Positions 1-10,036 are shown, counted from the first letter of the stretch. The stretch is DNA of 64,000 nt from Rhodospirillaceae bacterium (GCA_040219235.1 JAVJSV010000008.1:105976-169975), one strand, 5' to 3'. Numbers and translations are program-made. Notes: generated by a model not told the origin, from the sequence alone.

Positions 1-1651
1 CTTCGGCGCGCTCGCTGTATCGGCCCAGCCAAAACAGATTATCGGCTGTTCGACTTGGCAAATCCTTACCACTGCGTTGGACTGAGATTTCGGCGCGCTG
101 TTTATCAAGAAGACTGAACGTATCGACCGGACTATCGCTAATGATCCAGGTGTCCTTGCTATAGTCCCCGCGGTGCATGGCTGGCGCAGTGTCGTGCGTC
201 GTATCCGAGACACGCGCCAATCCCCCGGGCATCAGTTTATACCCATCCTCAGTCCGAGCCGCAAAAACACGCAAGGTCAAAGGTGCCGGCTTAATGGTGT
301 GCGCGTCAGTCCAAGCTGGAGCTGTAGACAAAGATACAACTTCCTGCCCCACATAATTATGCCCGTACTTCATAATATTCTGACGCAGGTCGTCTTTCTC
401 TTTGGACGACATCGCAGGACCAAAATAGCTATTCTCTGACGGATTCAAAATTGAGGTCGGTTTAAACGCACTGCGGATTACCAGTTGATCTAAACGATCC
501 AGCACATAGTTCCGTTCTTTGGGTTGCCCGCACCACCAGGTCGCCACATCAGGCAGCAGTTCATCTTCTCCTAGAATGTGTCTGCACAAGGCCGGCATGA
601 AACTGTTCAGGCCATCATTTTCCAGAACGCCACTGCCGAGAGAATTACTGATGATGACGTTGCCTGAACGCGCGGCCTTCACCAGACTCGGAACACCGGT
701 CGAAGAGTCCGTGCGCAACTCAATAGGATCACAATACTCGGAGTCAATTCTGCGCAGCAGAAGATCGACCTGCTTAAGACCCTCAACCGTTTTCAAATAC
801 ACACGGTCATCGCGAACGGTCAGATCTCCACCTTCAACCACCGAATATCCGAGGTAGCGCGCCAAATAGGCGTGCTCAAAATAGGTTTCCATTGTCGGGC
901 CCGATGACAACACACCAATCACAGGCTGGTCTTTCCGGGTTAGTCGCAAAAGATTGTCGTTATAACTCTCAAAGAATGAGGCCAAACGCCGGACATGATG
1001 AGAGCCGAAAATTTCCGGCATGCTGTGAGATGTGATCAACCTGTTTTCGAGCGCAAACCCTAAACCGGTTGGGGCTTGCGTGCGATCATTCAATACCCAC
1101 CACTTGCCATCGGGCGAACGCGCCAGATCGAAAGCGATCAGGTCTAAATAAGAATCTTCTGGGACTGGCAGACCTTGGCAAGGTCTGAGAAACTGTGGAT
1201 TGCCAAACATCAGTGCCGGTGGGACTTGGCCGTTTAGCAACAGCTTTTGTTCGCCGTAAACATCTTTCAATATGCTGTTCAGAAGATTTGCCCGCTGCTC
1301 TAAGCCACGCTCAAGGAAGTTCCATTCCTCTTGCGAAATCAGGAGCGGCAGCAAATCCAAGCGCCACGGTGCATGACTGCCATCTGTGCTGTCTTGGCTG
1401 ACAAACGTGACCCCATTCTCAGCCAGCTTGCGCGCAGCAATATCATGAACCGCAATACGGTCTTGGACGGCATACCCCTGAACTTGCTTGACCAATGACT
1501 GCCAATGCGGACGCACTTTACCATCGGGTGCACGCAATTCATCATAGACAGTGGATGCCGTTGAATACGCGTTGAGAATGTCCCGGCTTTCGGGAAACTG
1601 TCCGTCACCATTGGTAGGGGTTTGGAGTTCGTTCATTGACCTAGACGACAT
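1..1651 (-). CDS. Circularly permuted ATP-grasp / alpha-E protein (5' part; runs off the window)
   Basis: An open frame runs without a stop from the ATG at 1651 to base 1, so the C-terminus lies outside the window. I translated it by hand from the reverse complement. The first ~490 residues match the circularly permuted type 2 ATP-grasp family (former DUF404/DUF407), with stretches such as FDLARSPDGKWWVLNDRTQAP and a long ligase-like core. The frame then enters SRTADNLFWLGRYSERAE, the typical opening of the alpha-E domain, so this is a fusion of the two usually adjacent families. These proteins are thought to form peptide-like bonds; the substrate is unknown. It starts 27 bases after the stop of the transglutaminase-like gene, so the two are co-transcribed. 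ATG 1636 is an alternative start, with AGG just upstream. Family call firm, function inferred. Confidence 0.85.
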   Translation of the reverse strand, partial: MSSRSMNELQTPTNGDGQFPESRDILNAYSTASTVYDELRAPDGKVRPHWQSLVKQVQGYAVQDRIAVHDIAARKLAENGVTFVSQDSTDGSHAPWRLDLLPLLISQEEWNFLERGLEQRANLLNSILKDVYGEQKLLLNGQVPPALMFGNPQFLRPCQGLPVPEDSYLDLIAFDLARSPDGKWWVLNDRTQAPTGLGFALENRLITSHSMPEIFGSHHVRRLASFFESYNDNLLRLTRKDQPVIGVLSSGPTMETYFEHAYLARYLGYSVVEGGDLTVRDDRVYLKTVEGLKQVDLLLRRIDSEYCDPIELRTDSSTGVPSLVKAARSGNVIISNSLGSGVLENDGLNSFMPALCRHILGEDELLPDVATWWCGQPKERNYVLDRLDQLVIRSAFKPTSILNPSENSYFGPAMSSKEKDDLRQNIMKYGHNYVGQEVVSLSTAPAWTDAHTIKPAPLTLRVFAARTEDGYKLMPGGLARVSDTTHDTAPAMHRGDYSKDTWIISDSPVDTFSLLDKQRAEISVQRSGKDLPSRTADNLFWLGRYSERAE

Positions 1652-1678
1652 GATAAAATCTGCAAAGTTATGAGCCTA

Positions 1679-4600
1679 TTATACCGCTTTAGACCATCTT
1701 AGGTCCAAAGTGCAGGGAAATTCTGGCCTAGAAATATCTTCAGGCGGTGCCGAGGGGCCAGGCGAATGACCGTGCTGTTCAAAGCGCGAGAGACGCCGGC
1801 TTTCAGCCTCGTAGGAGTTCACCGGGAAGTGCTCAAAGTTACGTCCGCCAGGATGCGCCACATGATAGGTACAACCGGCAACGGCGCGCCCCGTCCAGGT
1901 GTCATAGAGATCAATGGTCAGCGGTGCATCGACGCCAATAGTCGGATGTAGACTAGAGGACGGGTGCCAGGCCCGGAAACGAATCCCGCCGACGCTCTCG
2001 CCGTTCTTTCCGGTCGGTGCGAGCGGGACACGTTTGCCATTGCAGCCCACAACATAACGAGAGTCCGTTGCACCGTTCAGTTTCACTTGGAGGCGTTCGA
2101 CCGAGGAGTCCACATAACGCACGGTGCCGCCGACGGCGCCTTCTTCGCCCATCACATGCCAGGGTTCCAGCGCTTGGCGCACTTCCAATTCAATACCTTC
2201 GTGTTGGATAGATCCATAACGCGGGAATCGGAATTCAAAGTGCGCTTCAAACCAGGCCAGATCAAACGGGTAGCCGGCCAATTCCATATCTTCAATTACG
2301 TCTTTGAAGTCCTGCCAGACGTAATAAGGCAACATAAACTTATCGGCGAGTTGGGTGCCCCAGCGCACCAGCTTGCCCTCATAGGGTTTCGACCAGAAGC
2401 GCGAGACAAGGCCGAGCAGTAGAAGTTGTTGCGCCAGGCTCATACGTTCATGAGGCGGCATTTCAAAGGCACGAAATTCAACCAGGCCAAGGCGACCCGT
2501 CGGGCCGTCAGGCGAATACAGTTTATCAATGCAAATCTCTGAGCGATGCGTATTCCCACTGACATCAATCAGCAAATTACGAAAAATGCGGTCCACGAGC
2601 CATGGCGCAATAGGTTTATCGGTACCTGGCCGGGGGACTTGGGTAAACGCCAGTTCCATTTCATACAGAGAGTCATTGCGCGCTTCATCAATGCGCGGTG
2701 CCTGGCTGGTTGGCCCGATGAACAGTCCAGAGAACAGATACGACAACGCCGGATGATGTTGCCAATAGGTCACCAAACTCTGCAGCAGATCAGGCCGCCG
2801 CAAGAACGGACTGGCCGCCGGTTCCGCGCCACCCAAAACAAAATGGTTGCCGCCGCCCGTGCCGGTATGGCGGCCATCGAGCATGAACTTTTCTGTGCCG
2901 AGCTTCAGTTGGCGCGCCTCATCGTAAATTGTGGTGGTGATCGCCACCATCTCATCCCAACTGGACGCCGGTTGGATGTTAACCTCAAGCACGCCCGGAT
3001 CTGGCGTTACCTTGATCTCGTTCAACCGGGGGTCTTTTGGCGGCGTATAGCCAGCCAAATGAAACGGCACATCCATTTCGGCCGAGCAGTCTTCCACCGC
3101 CGCAACCAGATCAAGATAGTCATCCAGAGATTCAACAGGCGGCATAAAGATGGTGAGACGGCCATCGCGCGGCTCGATGGTCATGGCGGCGCGCACGAAA
3201 CGATTACCGCCCGCTTTGCCAACTTGGCTGGTCAGAACCTGCTGCTCGCCTGGTCTCTCGGCTTCCCCAGTCTTGTTACGCAGAAATCTCTGGCTGCGCT
3301 CATCAGGGTCCGCCAATTCATCACGTTCTGCAAAAGGATCCGCCGGAATGACATAGGGATATTCGCTTGGCTCAATGTGCGGCAGCGATGGCAAAGGCAA
3401 GCGATAACCCACCGGGGAATCCCCAGGGATCAAGAATATACTCTTTGTACGGGTTGACCACTTCTCACTGTACCAGGCGCGCTTGCCGCCCTTGGCGTTC
3501 CAGCGTTGGATGGGCAGCACGAATCCACGCGGGGTTTCTAAGCCGCGTTCAAAAACTTCGGCCAAGCGATCACGCGCCAACGGATCATCGAGCTTATTGG
3601 TTTTAGGATCCAGGTTTTCCGGCAGTTTCCGCTCTTGGCCCATGAAATGCCAGGGGTCTTCATACGCCGGAAGGATAGCCTCTGGCTCAACGTCAAGGCG
3701 CTTAGAGATGCCTGTCAGAAAAGCCTGGGCATCCTCAACCGTCGGCTCATGATCCACGGTTTCATCGGCAACTAAGGCTTCATTGGACCAAATGGGTTTG
3801 CCATCAGCGCGCCAATACAACGCAAAGGCCCAGCGTGGCAATTGCTCGCCCGGATACCATTTACCTTGGCCGTAATGCAGCAGACCGTTGGGGGCAAACT
3901 TCTTGCGCAATCGCTTAATCAGTTTCGCCCCAAGCTCGCGCTTACGTGGTCCGACAGCCGCCGTGTTCCACTCCGCTGCATCCGGATCTTCAAGAGACAC
4001 AAAGGTTGGTTCACCGCCAATGGTCAGCCGGACGTCGTTCTTTTTTAAGTCTGCGTCAATCTGATGACCCAGAGCATTGATGGACTGCCATTGCTCTTCC
4101 GTATAAGGCAACGTGACGCGTGCGGATTGTTGAATACGCGTAACCGACATTTCGAAATCAAACTTGGTGTTGGCTTCCCCAACCGCACCACTGATCGGCG
4201 CAGCGCTGGAGGGTCGTGGCGTACAGGCCAACGGAATGTGCCCTTCCCCCGTCAACAATCCAGAAGTGGGATCAAGACCAATCCACCCTGCCCCAGGTAA
4301 ATACACCTCAGCCCACGCGTGCAGGTCGGTAAAATCAACATCAGTCCCCGACGGACCGTCGATGGATTTGACGTCTGGCTTAAGCTGAATCAGATAACCA
4401 GAGACAAACCGGCTGGCAATGCCAAGATGACGAAACGCCTGTACCAGCATCCATCCGGTATCCCGGCAGGAGCCTTTTCCGGTCCCCAGGGTTTCATCAG
4501 GTGTTTGAACACCTGGCTCCATCCGCACGACGTAATCAATATTCGACTGAAGTTTCTGATTGAGACCAACAATAAAGTCGATCGTCTTCTTCTCATCAGA

Positions 4601-5017
4601 CGGGTCGGGAATATCCAGATTAGACAGCCACTCTTTAAACAGCGGACCCGGCTTATCCAGGTCCATGTAGGGCTCTAGGTCGTCATGCAGAGTGTCTTCG
4701 TATTTGAACGGATAAGTGTCCGCCTCTGGCTCAAGGAAAAAATCAAAGGGATCATAAACCGCCATATCGGCGACCAGATCAACTTCCACATGAAACGCAG
4801 TCACGGGGTCGGGATAGACGATTCGGGCCAGATAGTTGCCAAAGGGGTCCTGCTGCCAATTAATGAAATAGCCTTCAGGCTCAATTTTGAGGCTATAGCT
4901 CAAAACCGGCGTGCGGCTGTGTGGCGCAGGGCGCAGGCGAATGGTTTGCGGTCCCATTTCGACCCGGCGGTCATAAACATAATGGGTTTGGTGGTTTAAA
5001 GCGGCATGTATGGACAT
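1679..5017 (-). CDS. Transglutaminase-like protein with DUF2126 domain
   Basis: 1112 residues. Residues ~1-90 are the bacterial transglutaminase-like N-terminal beta domain. Residues ~145-255 are the papain-like transglutaminase core with a visible triad: Cys184 in GKGSCRDTGW, His233 in DLHAWAEVYL and Asp249 in GLDPTSG. From ~310 to the end is DUF2126, opening with RLTIGGEPTFVSLEDPDA. The protein has no signal peptide and should be cytoplasmic. This long form is usually found next to circularly permuted ATP-grasp/alpha-E proteins, as here (27-bp gap), and the set is suspected of making or cleaving an unidentified peptide. The start has AGGACT upstream. Family assignment is firm; the substrate is not known. 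Confidence 0.9.
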   Translation of the reverse strand: MSIHAALNHQTHYVYDRRVEMGPQTIRLRPAPHSRTPVLSYSLKIEPEGYFINWQQDPFGNYLARIVYPDPVTAFHVEVDLVADMAVYDPFDFFLEPEADTYPFKYEDTLHDDLEPYMDLDKPGPLFKEWLSNLDIPDPSDEKKTIDFIVGLNQKLQSNIDYVVRMEPGVQTPDETLGTGKGSCRDTGWMLVQAFRHLGIASRFVSGYLIQLKPDVKSIDGPSGTDVDFTDLHAWAEVYLPGAGWIGLDPTSGLLTGEGHIPLACTPRPSSAAPISGAVGEANTKFDFEMSVTRIQQSARVTLPYTEEQWQSINALGHQIDADLKKNDVRLTIGGEPTFVSLEDPDAAEWNTAAVGPRKRELGAKLIKRLRKKFAPNGLLHYGQGKWYPGEQLPRWAFALYWRADGKPIWSNEALVADETVDHEPTVEDAQAFLTGISKRLDVEPEAILPAYEDPWHFMGQERKLPENLDPKTNKLDDPLARDRLAEVFERGLETPRGFVLPIQRWNAKGGKRAWYSEKWSTRTKSIFLIPGDSPVGYRLPLPSLPHIEPSEYPYVIPADPFAERDELADPDERSQRFLRNKTGEAERPGEQQVLTSQVGKAGGNRFVRAAMTIEPRDGRLTIFMPPVESLDDYLDLVAAVEDCSAEMDVPFHLAGYTPPKDPRLNEIKVTPDPGVLEVNIQPASSWDEMVAITTTIYDEARQLKLGTEKFMLDGRHTGTGGGNHFVLGGAEPAASPFLRRPDLLQSLVTYWQHHPALSYLFSGLFIGPTSQAPRIDEARNDSLYEMELAFTQVPRPGTDKPIAPWLVDRIFRNLLIDVSGNTHRSEICIDKLYSPDGPTGRLGLVEFRAFEMPPHERMSLAQQLLLLGLVSRFWSKPYEGKLVRWGTQLADKFMLPYYVWQDFKDVIEDMELAGYPFDLAWFEAHFEFRFPRYGSIQHEGIELEVRQALEPWHVMGEEGAVGGTVRYVDSSVERLQVKLNGATDSRYVVGCNGKRVPLAPTGKNGESVGGIRFRAWHPSSSLHPTIGVDAPLTIDLYDTWTGRAVAGCTYHVAHPGGRNFEHFPVNSYEAESRRLSRFEQHGHSPGPSAPPEDISRPEFPCTLDLRWSKAV

Positions 5018-5283
5018 ATGGTGAGTCCTACACCTTCCAGCAGTGCAGCGCTACAGGTCTCGACTAATATGCTTTGGTAAGCAGCGTTGACGCGCCAGAA
5101 TAAAGAACCGTTTTCCTGAAGATCACGTATGAAGGGTATGAAACATGCTCACTTCACGGGCAACGTAGTGAACAGCTCAACAGTTGCCCAGAACTGCTGG
5201 TTTAATGGAGTTATCCGGTGAAGACAGACGTTCAAAGCTTAAATCTGTTAAAGACATTAACACTCTAACGAAACGAGGCGAAA

Positions 5284-6465
5284 ATGGCCGAAGTCCAACA
5301 CGAACACGCGATGATGACCAACCGCAGCCACGATGAGGCTGAGCGGCAAAACAATGTCCGGACCCTAAGGCAATCCTTGTTGCGTAAGTTTGCGGCGGGC
5401 AGCCGGGAAATGTTCTATCGCGAGATTAAGCCGACTTATGAGAAGAAGACCGGCGAACCGTTGAATGATTACCGTCAGATTCGCAAAGAAATGCTTAAAG
5501 ACAATTATATGAAGTTCCAAATGGGCTTCCATCGGGTGGTTCAGGAACTGATGTACGAATCTCTGATCCCGTCCTTGGAAAAACAATTACCGGATCTGAT
5601 TGAAAAGTCGAAAGAGATGAACCAGAATCTGGGTTCTTTGGAATTGGACCCCACGCTGGAATTGCCCCGCTACATCACCGCTGTGGATATTCATTGCCAG
5701 CCGGGCGGGTTCGCTGCTGAAAATTGTGACGATGATATCTCGGCAGGTGCAATCTACGACCGCTCAATACATATTTATAATAGCGGCAGCAGCGGCATGA
5801 CCGACATGGCCGGCCGCATGGTCTGTGGCTACCTGGATGAAGTGTTCCCCGATTTGAACCCCCAAAAGGTTCTCGATATGGGCTGCACCATCGGGCACAG
5901 CACAGCCGCCTATGTGAAGCGCTGGCCAGACGCTGAGGTGCATGCGATTGATGTTGGACCCGCCCTGCTGCGCTACGGCCATGCCCGCGCGGAAGCATTG
6001 GGCCTCAAAATTCATTTCTCACAGCAATCCGCCGAACACACCAAATTTGAGGATGCCAGCTTTGATCTGATCACGTCGAACATTCTAGCCCATGAAACCT
6101 CGACCAAAGCCTGGCCCGCGATCATCAAAGAATGTCATCGGTTGTTGAAGCCGGGTGGCGTGATGATCCATGCGGATCTGCCGCAACTGAACGAAATCGA
6201 CCCCTATCGGCAGTTCATCTACACCAACGAAACGCATTACAATAACGAGCCGTTTTGGACCAAGTACCGTACACTCGACTTGAAGAAAGTCGCAACGGAT
6301 GCGGGGTTCCTGTCTGAAAACGTGATCCGCGATTTTTCTCAGGTGAAGGGTGGCAAAGACCAGGCCAAAATTGACGCCGCGATTGAAACCTCGCGGGCCG
6401 TGGGATACGGCGCACCGGCGGGATCGCCGCTGGGGATGGCGTACATCATCGGCATCAAGGAATAG
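5284..6465 (+). CDS. SAM-dependent class I methyltransferase with conserved N-terminal helical domain
   Basis: 393 residues. The Rossmann methyltransferase core begins at ~195 with motif I VLDMGCTIGHS (197-207), an acidic residue at the end of strand 2 (D223 in HAIDVG) and a motif-IV-like stretch FDLITSNILAHE. The first ~190 residues are not a standard methyltransferase part: they are helical and carry IHCQPGGF (136-143) after LELDPTLELPRY. The same N-terminal pattern and core occur in the gene at 26919-28004, so the two are paralogues. It is followed after 9 bases by a small helical protein (6475-6816), likely its partner. The start has GAGGCGAAA immediately upstream. The methyl acceptor is unknown; a small molecule of the surrounding catabolic island is a guess. 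Confidence 0.85.
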   Translation: MAEVQHEHAMMTNRSHDEAERQNNVRTLRQSLLRKFAAGSREMFYREIKPTYEKKTGEPLNDYRQIRKEMLKDNYMKFQMGFHRVVQELMYESLIPSLEKQLPDLIEKSKEMNQNLGSLELDPTLELPRYITAVDIHCQPGGFAAENCDDDISAGAIYDRSIHIYNSGSSGMTDMAGRMVCGYLDEVFPDLNPQKVLDMGCTIGHSTAAYVKRWPDAEVHAIDVGPALLRYGHARAEALGLKIHFSQQSAEHTKFEDASFDLITSNILAHETSTKAWPAIIKECHRLLKPGGVMIHADLPQLNEIDPYRQFIYTNETHYNNEPFWTKYRTLDLKKVATDAGFLSENVIRDFSQVKGGKDQAKIDAAIETSRAVGYGAPAGSPLGMAYIIGIKE

Positions 6466-6474
6466 GACCAAATC

Positions 6475-6816
6475 ATGGGCACAGACGAAAAAGTGCGGCT
6501 GCCGCGCGTTGCTAAAGGTCCACGTCCGATGATGTTCGAGGACGAGGCCAACGATATTCTATTATCGATGAATGTCTCCCTCTTGAACGAACTGCTGGTC
6601 ACGCGGCACCGCCTGGATGCGGTTGAACGTCTGCTGGAGGCGAAAGGTATCCTGAAGCAAGAAGAGGTTCACACCTACTCTCCCGATGAAGAAGCCGCAA
6701 ACCAGCGGGAAGTTTTGCGGCAGGACATTAGCGACCGCGTGTTTTATCTGCTGCTGCAACAAGCGGAGCGAGCCGAGAAAGCCATTCCGGAAGACGAGCC
6801 AGGCGACGATATCTAA
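6475..6816 (+). CDS. Small helical protein, putative methyltransferase partner
   Basis: 113 residues, no recognised domain. After a basic, disordered start (~1-20) it is predicted from composition to be two or three amphipathic helices: LLNELLVTRHRLDAVERLLE, then a linker with YSPDEEA, then a helix around REVLRQDISDRVFYLLLQQ, and an acidic tail. The order of these elements matches the 121-residue protein at 26557-26922 (LLELTAAVWTYRDRAIILE, YEPTPEDNAA, a basic helix), which is also next to a paralogous methyltransferase. It lies 9 bases downstream of the methyltransferase with AGGA upstream of its ATG, so it is translated from the same mRNA. A role as an accessory or regulatory subunit is inference from the duplicated pairing. 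Confidence 0.7.
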   Translation: MGTDEKVRLPRVAKGPRPMMFEDEANDILLSMNVSLLNELLVTRHRLDAVERLLEAKGILKQEEVHTYSPDEEAANQREVLRQDISDRVFYLLLQQAERAEKAIPEDEPGDDI

Positions 6817-6826
6817 TCGGCCCGAG

Positions 6827-7612
6827 TTAATGCGCTGCAAGAGCTTTGCTGATGAGACCTGCCGTATCTTGCAGCACCGGCAGGAGCTCAGCTTTGGCCT
6901 GGGTGTCCGACAGCGCCGAGGCAATAAACCGCGCTGTTAATCCTGCGACCGCTGCGCCATCAATACGAATGGCCACTGCCAAAGACTTCTCACGCGAGCC
7001 GGGCACTTGATGAAAGGCAAAGCCGTCTTTCTGCGCACGCTTTACGTCCTCAGCAAATGCGCCCGCGACAGGGGCCATAATCTCGGACGATCTGACCGTG
7101 TTGAGGTATTCCCGGCACACTTCATCAGGAGATTTTGCCAAGACGATGCGTGCCGAGGCGGTATCGGTCAGGGCGATGCGATAGCCGGCGGTCATGCGTT
7201 GCAAGGCCAGTGGGCTCTCCGGCTCCGTGGTCACCAGCACCAAAATTTCCGAGCCTGCGGGAACCGTCAGAACCAAGGGCCAGAGCACTTGCTCGGCCGC
7301 CGCCCTGATAATCGGCTCGGCCACATTGGCGAGGATATTATTGCGCGTATAGCCCGACGACAACGTTAGAATACGCTCGGTCAGAAAATAGGTGCGGCCA
7401 CCGGAAGGCTTGGCCATATGACCACTGGCCATCAGCGTTTTTAAAATGCGCAAGCACGCCGAGCGGGAAATACCGATGGCCTTTGCGATCGTCGTCACGT
7501 TGAGCGGACCCTCCCGGCTGATCAGCTCGAGGATGGCCATGGCCCGGGTCACCGTCTGGAGGGTCTTGGTCCCGCCAGAAGAGTCCTCAGTCCGGTCGTG
7601 CGTGTCTGGCAT
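6827..7612 (-). CDS. IclR-family transcriptional regulator
   Basis: 261 residues. An N-terminal winged helix-turn-helix (~20-80; AMAILELISREGPLNVTTIA then a recognition helix with SRSACLRILKTL) is followed by the IclR effector-binding domain (~95-255). The ATG overlaps the stop of the molybdenum hydroxylase gene by one base (TAATG), so it is co-translated with that enzyme and probably controls this locus. It converges on the small protein ending at 6816. The effector is likely a substrate or product of the island; none can be named from sequence. Confidence 0.88.
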   Translation of the reverse strand: MPDTHDRTEDSSGGTKTLQTVTRAMAILELISREGPLNVTTIAKAIGISRSACLRILKTLMASGHMAKPSGGRTYFLTERILTLSSGYTRNNILANVAEPIIRAAAEQVLWPLVLTVPAGSEILVLVTTEPESPLALQRMTAGYRIALTDTASARIVLAKSPDEVCREYLNTVRSSEIMAPVAGAFAEDVKRAQKDGFAFHQVPGSREKSLAVAIRIDGAAVAGLTARFIASALSDTQAKAELLPVLQDTAGLISKALAAH

Positions 7613-9903
7613 TAAGCTGAGACGGAGAACCCTTCATCACTCAGGGGTAAGGTCCGGATGCGCTTGCCGGTCGCCGCGAAAATGGCGTTGCAAACCGCAG
7701 GGGCCAGTGGCGGCAACGCAGGCTCACCCAGACCACTTGGGGCATGTTCCGACTGAATAAAATGAACCTCAACATCCGGGGCATCAGCCATTTTGAGAAT
7801 GGGATACGCATCGAAGTTCCCCTCTCTGATGCGACCGTTCTCAATCGCCAACTGCTGGCCCATCATGGCGCTGATGCCATCAATAACGGAGCCTTCACAC
7901 TGGGCCTTCGCCCCACTCATATTGACGATCGGACCAACATCCCCGGCCACAGTGACTTTGTGAATCTTCACGGAATTTGAAGCATCAACGCTGACCTCTG
8001 CCACCTCAGCAAAGTGACCGGCATGGCTGAAGTAGAAGCCCAGCCCCAGATGATGACCAGCGGGCAGTGGTTTGCCCCAACCTGCTTTTTCCGCCGCGAG
8101 TTTGATCACATCGGCGGTCCGACCCGTATCAAGGGTGCGCGTATTGCCAGGATCAAGCCAACGGGGTTCACCCAACATATCAAGCAAAAACTCTACATGA
8201 TCGCGGTTTGCAGCGACGGCGAGTTCATTCAGAAACGACTGGTAGACAAAACCAAACACGTTGGAGCCAGGCGCGCGCCACGCCCCGCACGGCGTTTTCC
8301 ACGGCAACAATGTCTGGCTCAATTCAGCGTTTTCGATCAGCGGCACTGGAAACTCATCATCACGAAGCCCGCCACCGGTGACCGCACGCTCGCCATTGGT
8401 GGTGAAACTCACCATATGGTCGCGGATCGACGAGATTTTGCCATCGGCATCGACTGACCCGGAAATATGATGGAAACCGCCGGCGCGATAGAAGTCGTGG
8501 CGGGTGTCGTCTTCACGGGTCCACTGCAACTTCACAGGCGCCCCGACTTTTTGCGAGATGGCCACGGCCTCGGCGACAACATCATTGTAAATCCGACGGC
8601 CAAAGCCGCCGCCCGCGCGAATTTGATGGATGGTGACTTTTTCAGTGGGCAGATTGAAAACCTCAGCAACCGTGCTTAAGGCCCGCTCTGGGGTCTGGGT
8701 CGGTGCCCAGACTTCAACTTCATCGCCACGATGCCAGGCGGTTGTGGTTTGCGGCTCCATGGGCGCATGCGCCAAAAACGGATAGCTGTAAAAGGCTTCG
8801 ACCGTGGCGGCGGCATTTTTCATCGCGCCATCGACATCGCCCTTAGTGATGATTTCGTTGGCGCCCTTGGTGCCAGCGAGGGTTTTCGCCTGTTTTAATG
8901 AGGCCGACCAGCTGTCTTTGGCCGCGTTGGTTTCATCCCACTCGACCTCCAGAGCGCCTTTGGCTTTCAGCCCCGCCCAGGTGGAGGTGGCGATAATGGC
9001 CACGCCGGGCATGACCTCGACATCAACACCAGTGCCTTCCAGCACGAAGGCATCAAGGACGCCGTCCATGGCGCGAATTTCATCCAGGTTGGCCGAGGCG
9101 ACGGTGCCGCCAAACGCGGGGCATTTTGTATAGGTAGCGTAAACCATATCCGGCACCACTTGGTCACTACCAAACAGCGGCTGACCCGAGACAACCTTGT
9201 CGTTTTCAACACCACCGACCCAGGTGCCCATGAGACTGAAGTCTTTGCGGTCTTTCAGGGTCAGGCTCTCAGCGTCCGGCACAGGCATTTCAGACGCCAG
9301 CGCGGCCAATTCTGAATAGTGCACGCGGGTCTCGCCATCCGGGTGAGTCACATGGCTATCGGCAGTTTTGCAAGCGGCGGCTTCGACCGCCCACTGTTGC
9401 GCAGCGGCGGACACCAGCATGGCGCGCGCGGTCGCCCCGGCGGCGCGCAGTTGATCGTAGGAGCCTTTAATGGAGAAGGACCCACCAGCGCTCTGACGGC
9501 CATAAACTTCCGGATTGATGGGCGCTTGGCCGACATCGACGTCATCCCAGGCGGCATCCAGTTCTTCGGCGATAATCATCGGGAAGGCCGTTTTAATGCC
9601 CTGGCCGATTTCAGGCGACTTAGAGTAAATCAGGATCCGACCGTTGGGATTCACTTCCAGGAAGGCATTGGGGGCAAATGCAGTCTCACCTGTCGCAGCG
9701 TTACCTGTCGCAGCATCGGCAGAGCCGAATACGCCTTTGGTGTCTGGCTTGAGGGCGAACCCAATCACCAGGCCACCGCTGGCAGCGCCGGTCATTTTGA
9801 GGACTGAGCGCCGGGAGGCAGAGGGGCTCGTGCCTGTGTTCATATCAGTGCTCATATCCGGGGTTCCAAATGCGAGGCTGTCTGGCGTGACGTATGTGTT
9901 CAC
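7612..9903 (-). CDS. Molybdopterin-binding large subunit of xanthine-oxidase-type hydroxylase (isoquinoline 1-oxidoreductase beta-like)
   Basis: 763 residues. A Tat signal (SRRSVLKM, Arg31-Arg32, followed by a hydrophobic stretch) predicts export to the periplasm. The body is the single-chain Mo-cofactor subunit of the IorB type, with APMEP (380-384), the molybdopterin-contact motif [12 protein letters not shown] (430-441) and the C-terminal [14 protein letters not shown], whose Glu (~727) is the catalytic base of the family. The start is GTG at 9903, chosen for AGGAGA six bases upstream. The usual small 2Fe-2S subunit (IorA) is not next to it, nor anywhere else in the window. An electron acceptor must therefore come from elsewhere. 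It likely hydroxylates an N-heterocycle or oxidises an aldehyde; the substrate is unknown. Followed directly by the IclR gene. Confidence 0.88.
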   Translation of the reverse strand: MNTYVTPDSLAFGTPDMSTDMNTGTSPSASRRSVLKMTGAASGGLVIGFALKPDTKGVFGSADAATGNAATGETAFAPNAFLEVNPNGRILIYSKSPEIGQGIKTAFPMIIAEELDAAWDDVDVGQAPINPEVYGRQSAGGSFSIKGSYDQLRAAGATARAMLVSAAAQQWAVEAAACKTADSHVTHPDGETRVHYSELAALASEMPVPDAESLTLKDRKDFSLMGTWVGGVENDKVVSGQPLFGSDQVVPDMVYATYTKCPAFGGTVASANLDEIRAMDGVLDAFVLEGTGVDVEVMPGVAIIATSTWAGLKAKGALEVEWDETNAAKDSWSASLKQAKTLAGTKGANEIITKGDVDGAMKNAAATVEAFYSYPFLAHAPMEPQTTTAWHRGDEVEVWAPTQTPERALSTVAEVFNLPTEKVTIHQIRAGGGFGRRIYNDVVAEAVAISQKVGAPVKLQWTREDDTRHDFYRAGGFHHISGSVDADGKISSIRDHMVSFTTNGERAVTGGGLRDDEFPVPLIENAELSQTLLPWKTPCGAWRAPGSNVFGFVYQSFLNELAVAANRDHVEFLLDMLGEPRWLDPGNTRTLDTGRTADVIKLAAEKAGWGKPLPAGHHLGLGFYFSHAGHFAEVAEVSVDASNSVKIHKVTVAGDVGPIVNMSGAKAQCEGSVIDGISAMMGQQLAIENGRIREGNFDAYPILKMADAPDVEVHFIQSEHAPSGLGEPALPPLAPAVCNAIFAATGKRIRTLPLSDEGFSVSA

Positions 9904-10009
9904 CTGAGTCTCCTGTCGATGACGGGCGCTCTGTCTTATGGAAACGCCGCTAAAACTGTGAGTTGCCGCAAGTATATATCAGAACCTGTCCCTTGGCCCA
10001 GACTCTGAC

Positions 10010-10029
10010 GGCGATATTTGGCGATATAG
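10010..10029. repeat. Tandem GGCGATAT decamer pair
   Basis: Two adjacent ten-base units, GGCGATATTT and GGCGATATAG, sit between the end of the amine oxidase gene and the GTG start of the molybdenum hydroxylase gene, about 107 bases upstream of the latter. Their position fits a regulator-binding direct repeat for the hydroxylase/IclR unit, but no copy was noticed elsewhere. Confidence 0.35.
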
Positions 10030-10036
10030 GTCCCTT

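Noticed and set aside
2546..3457. 303-codon open frame on the plus strand
   Set aside because: It lies wholly antisense to the transglutaminase/DUF2126 gene, whose domains and catalytic residues are intact; the plus-strand product has arginine/glutamine-rich, non-conserved composition.
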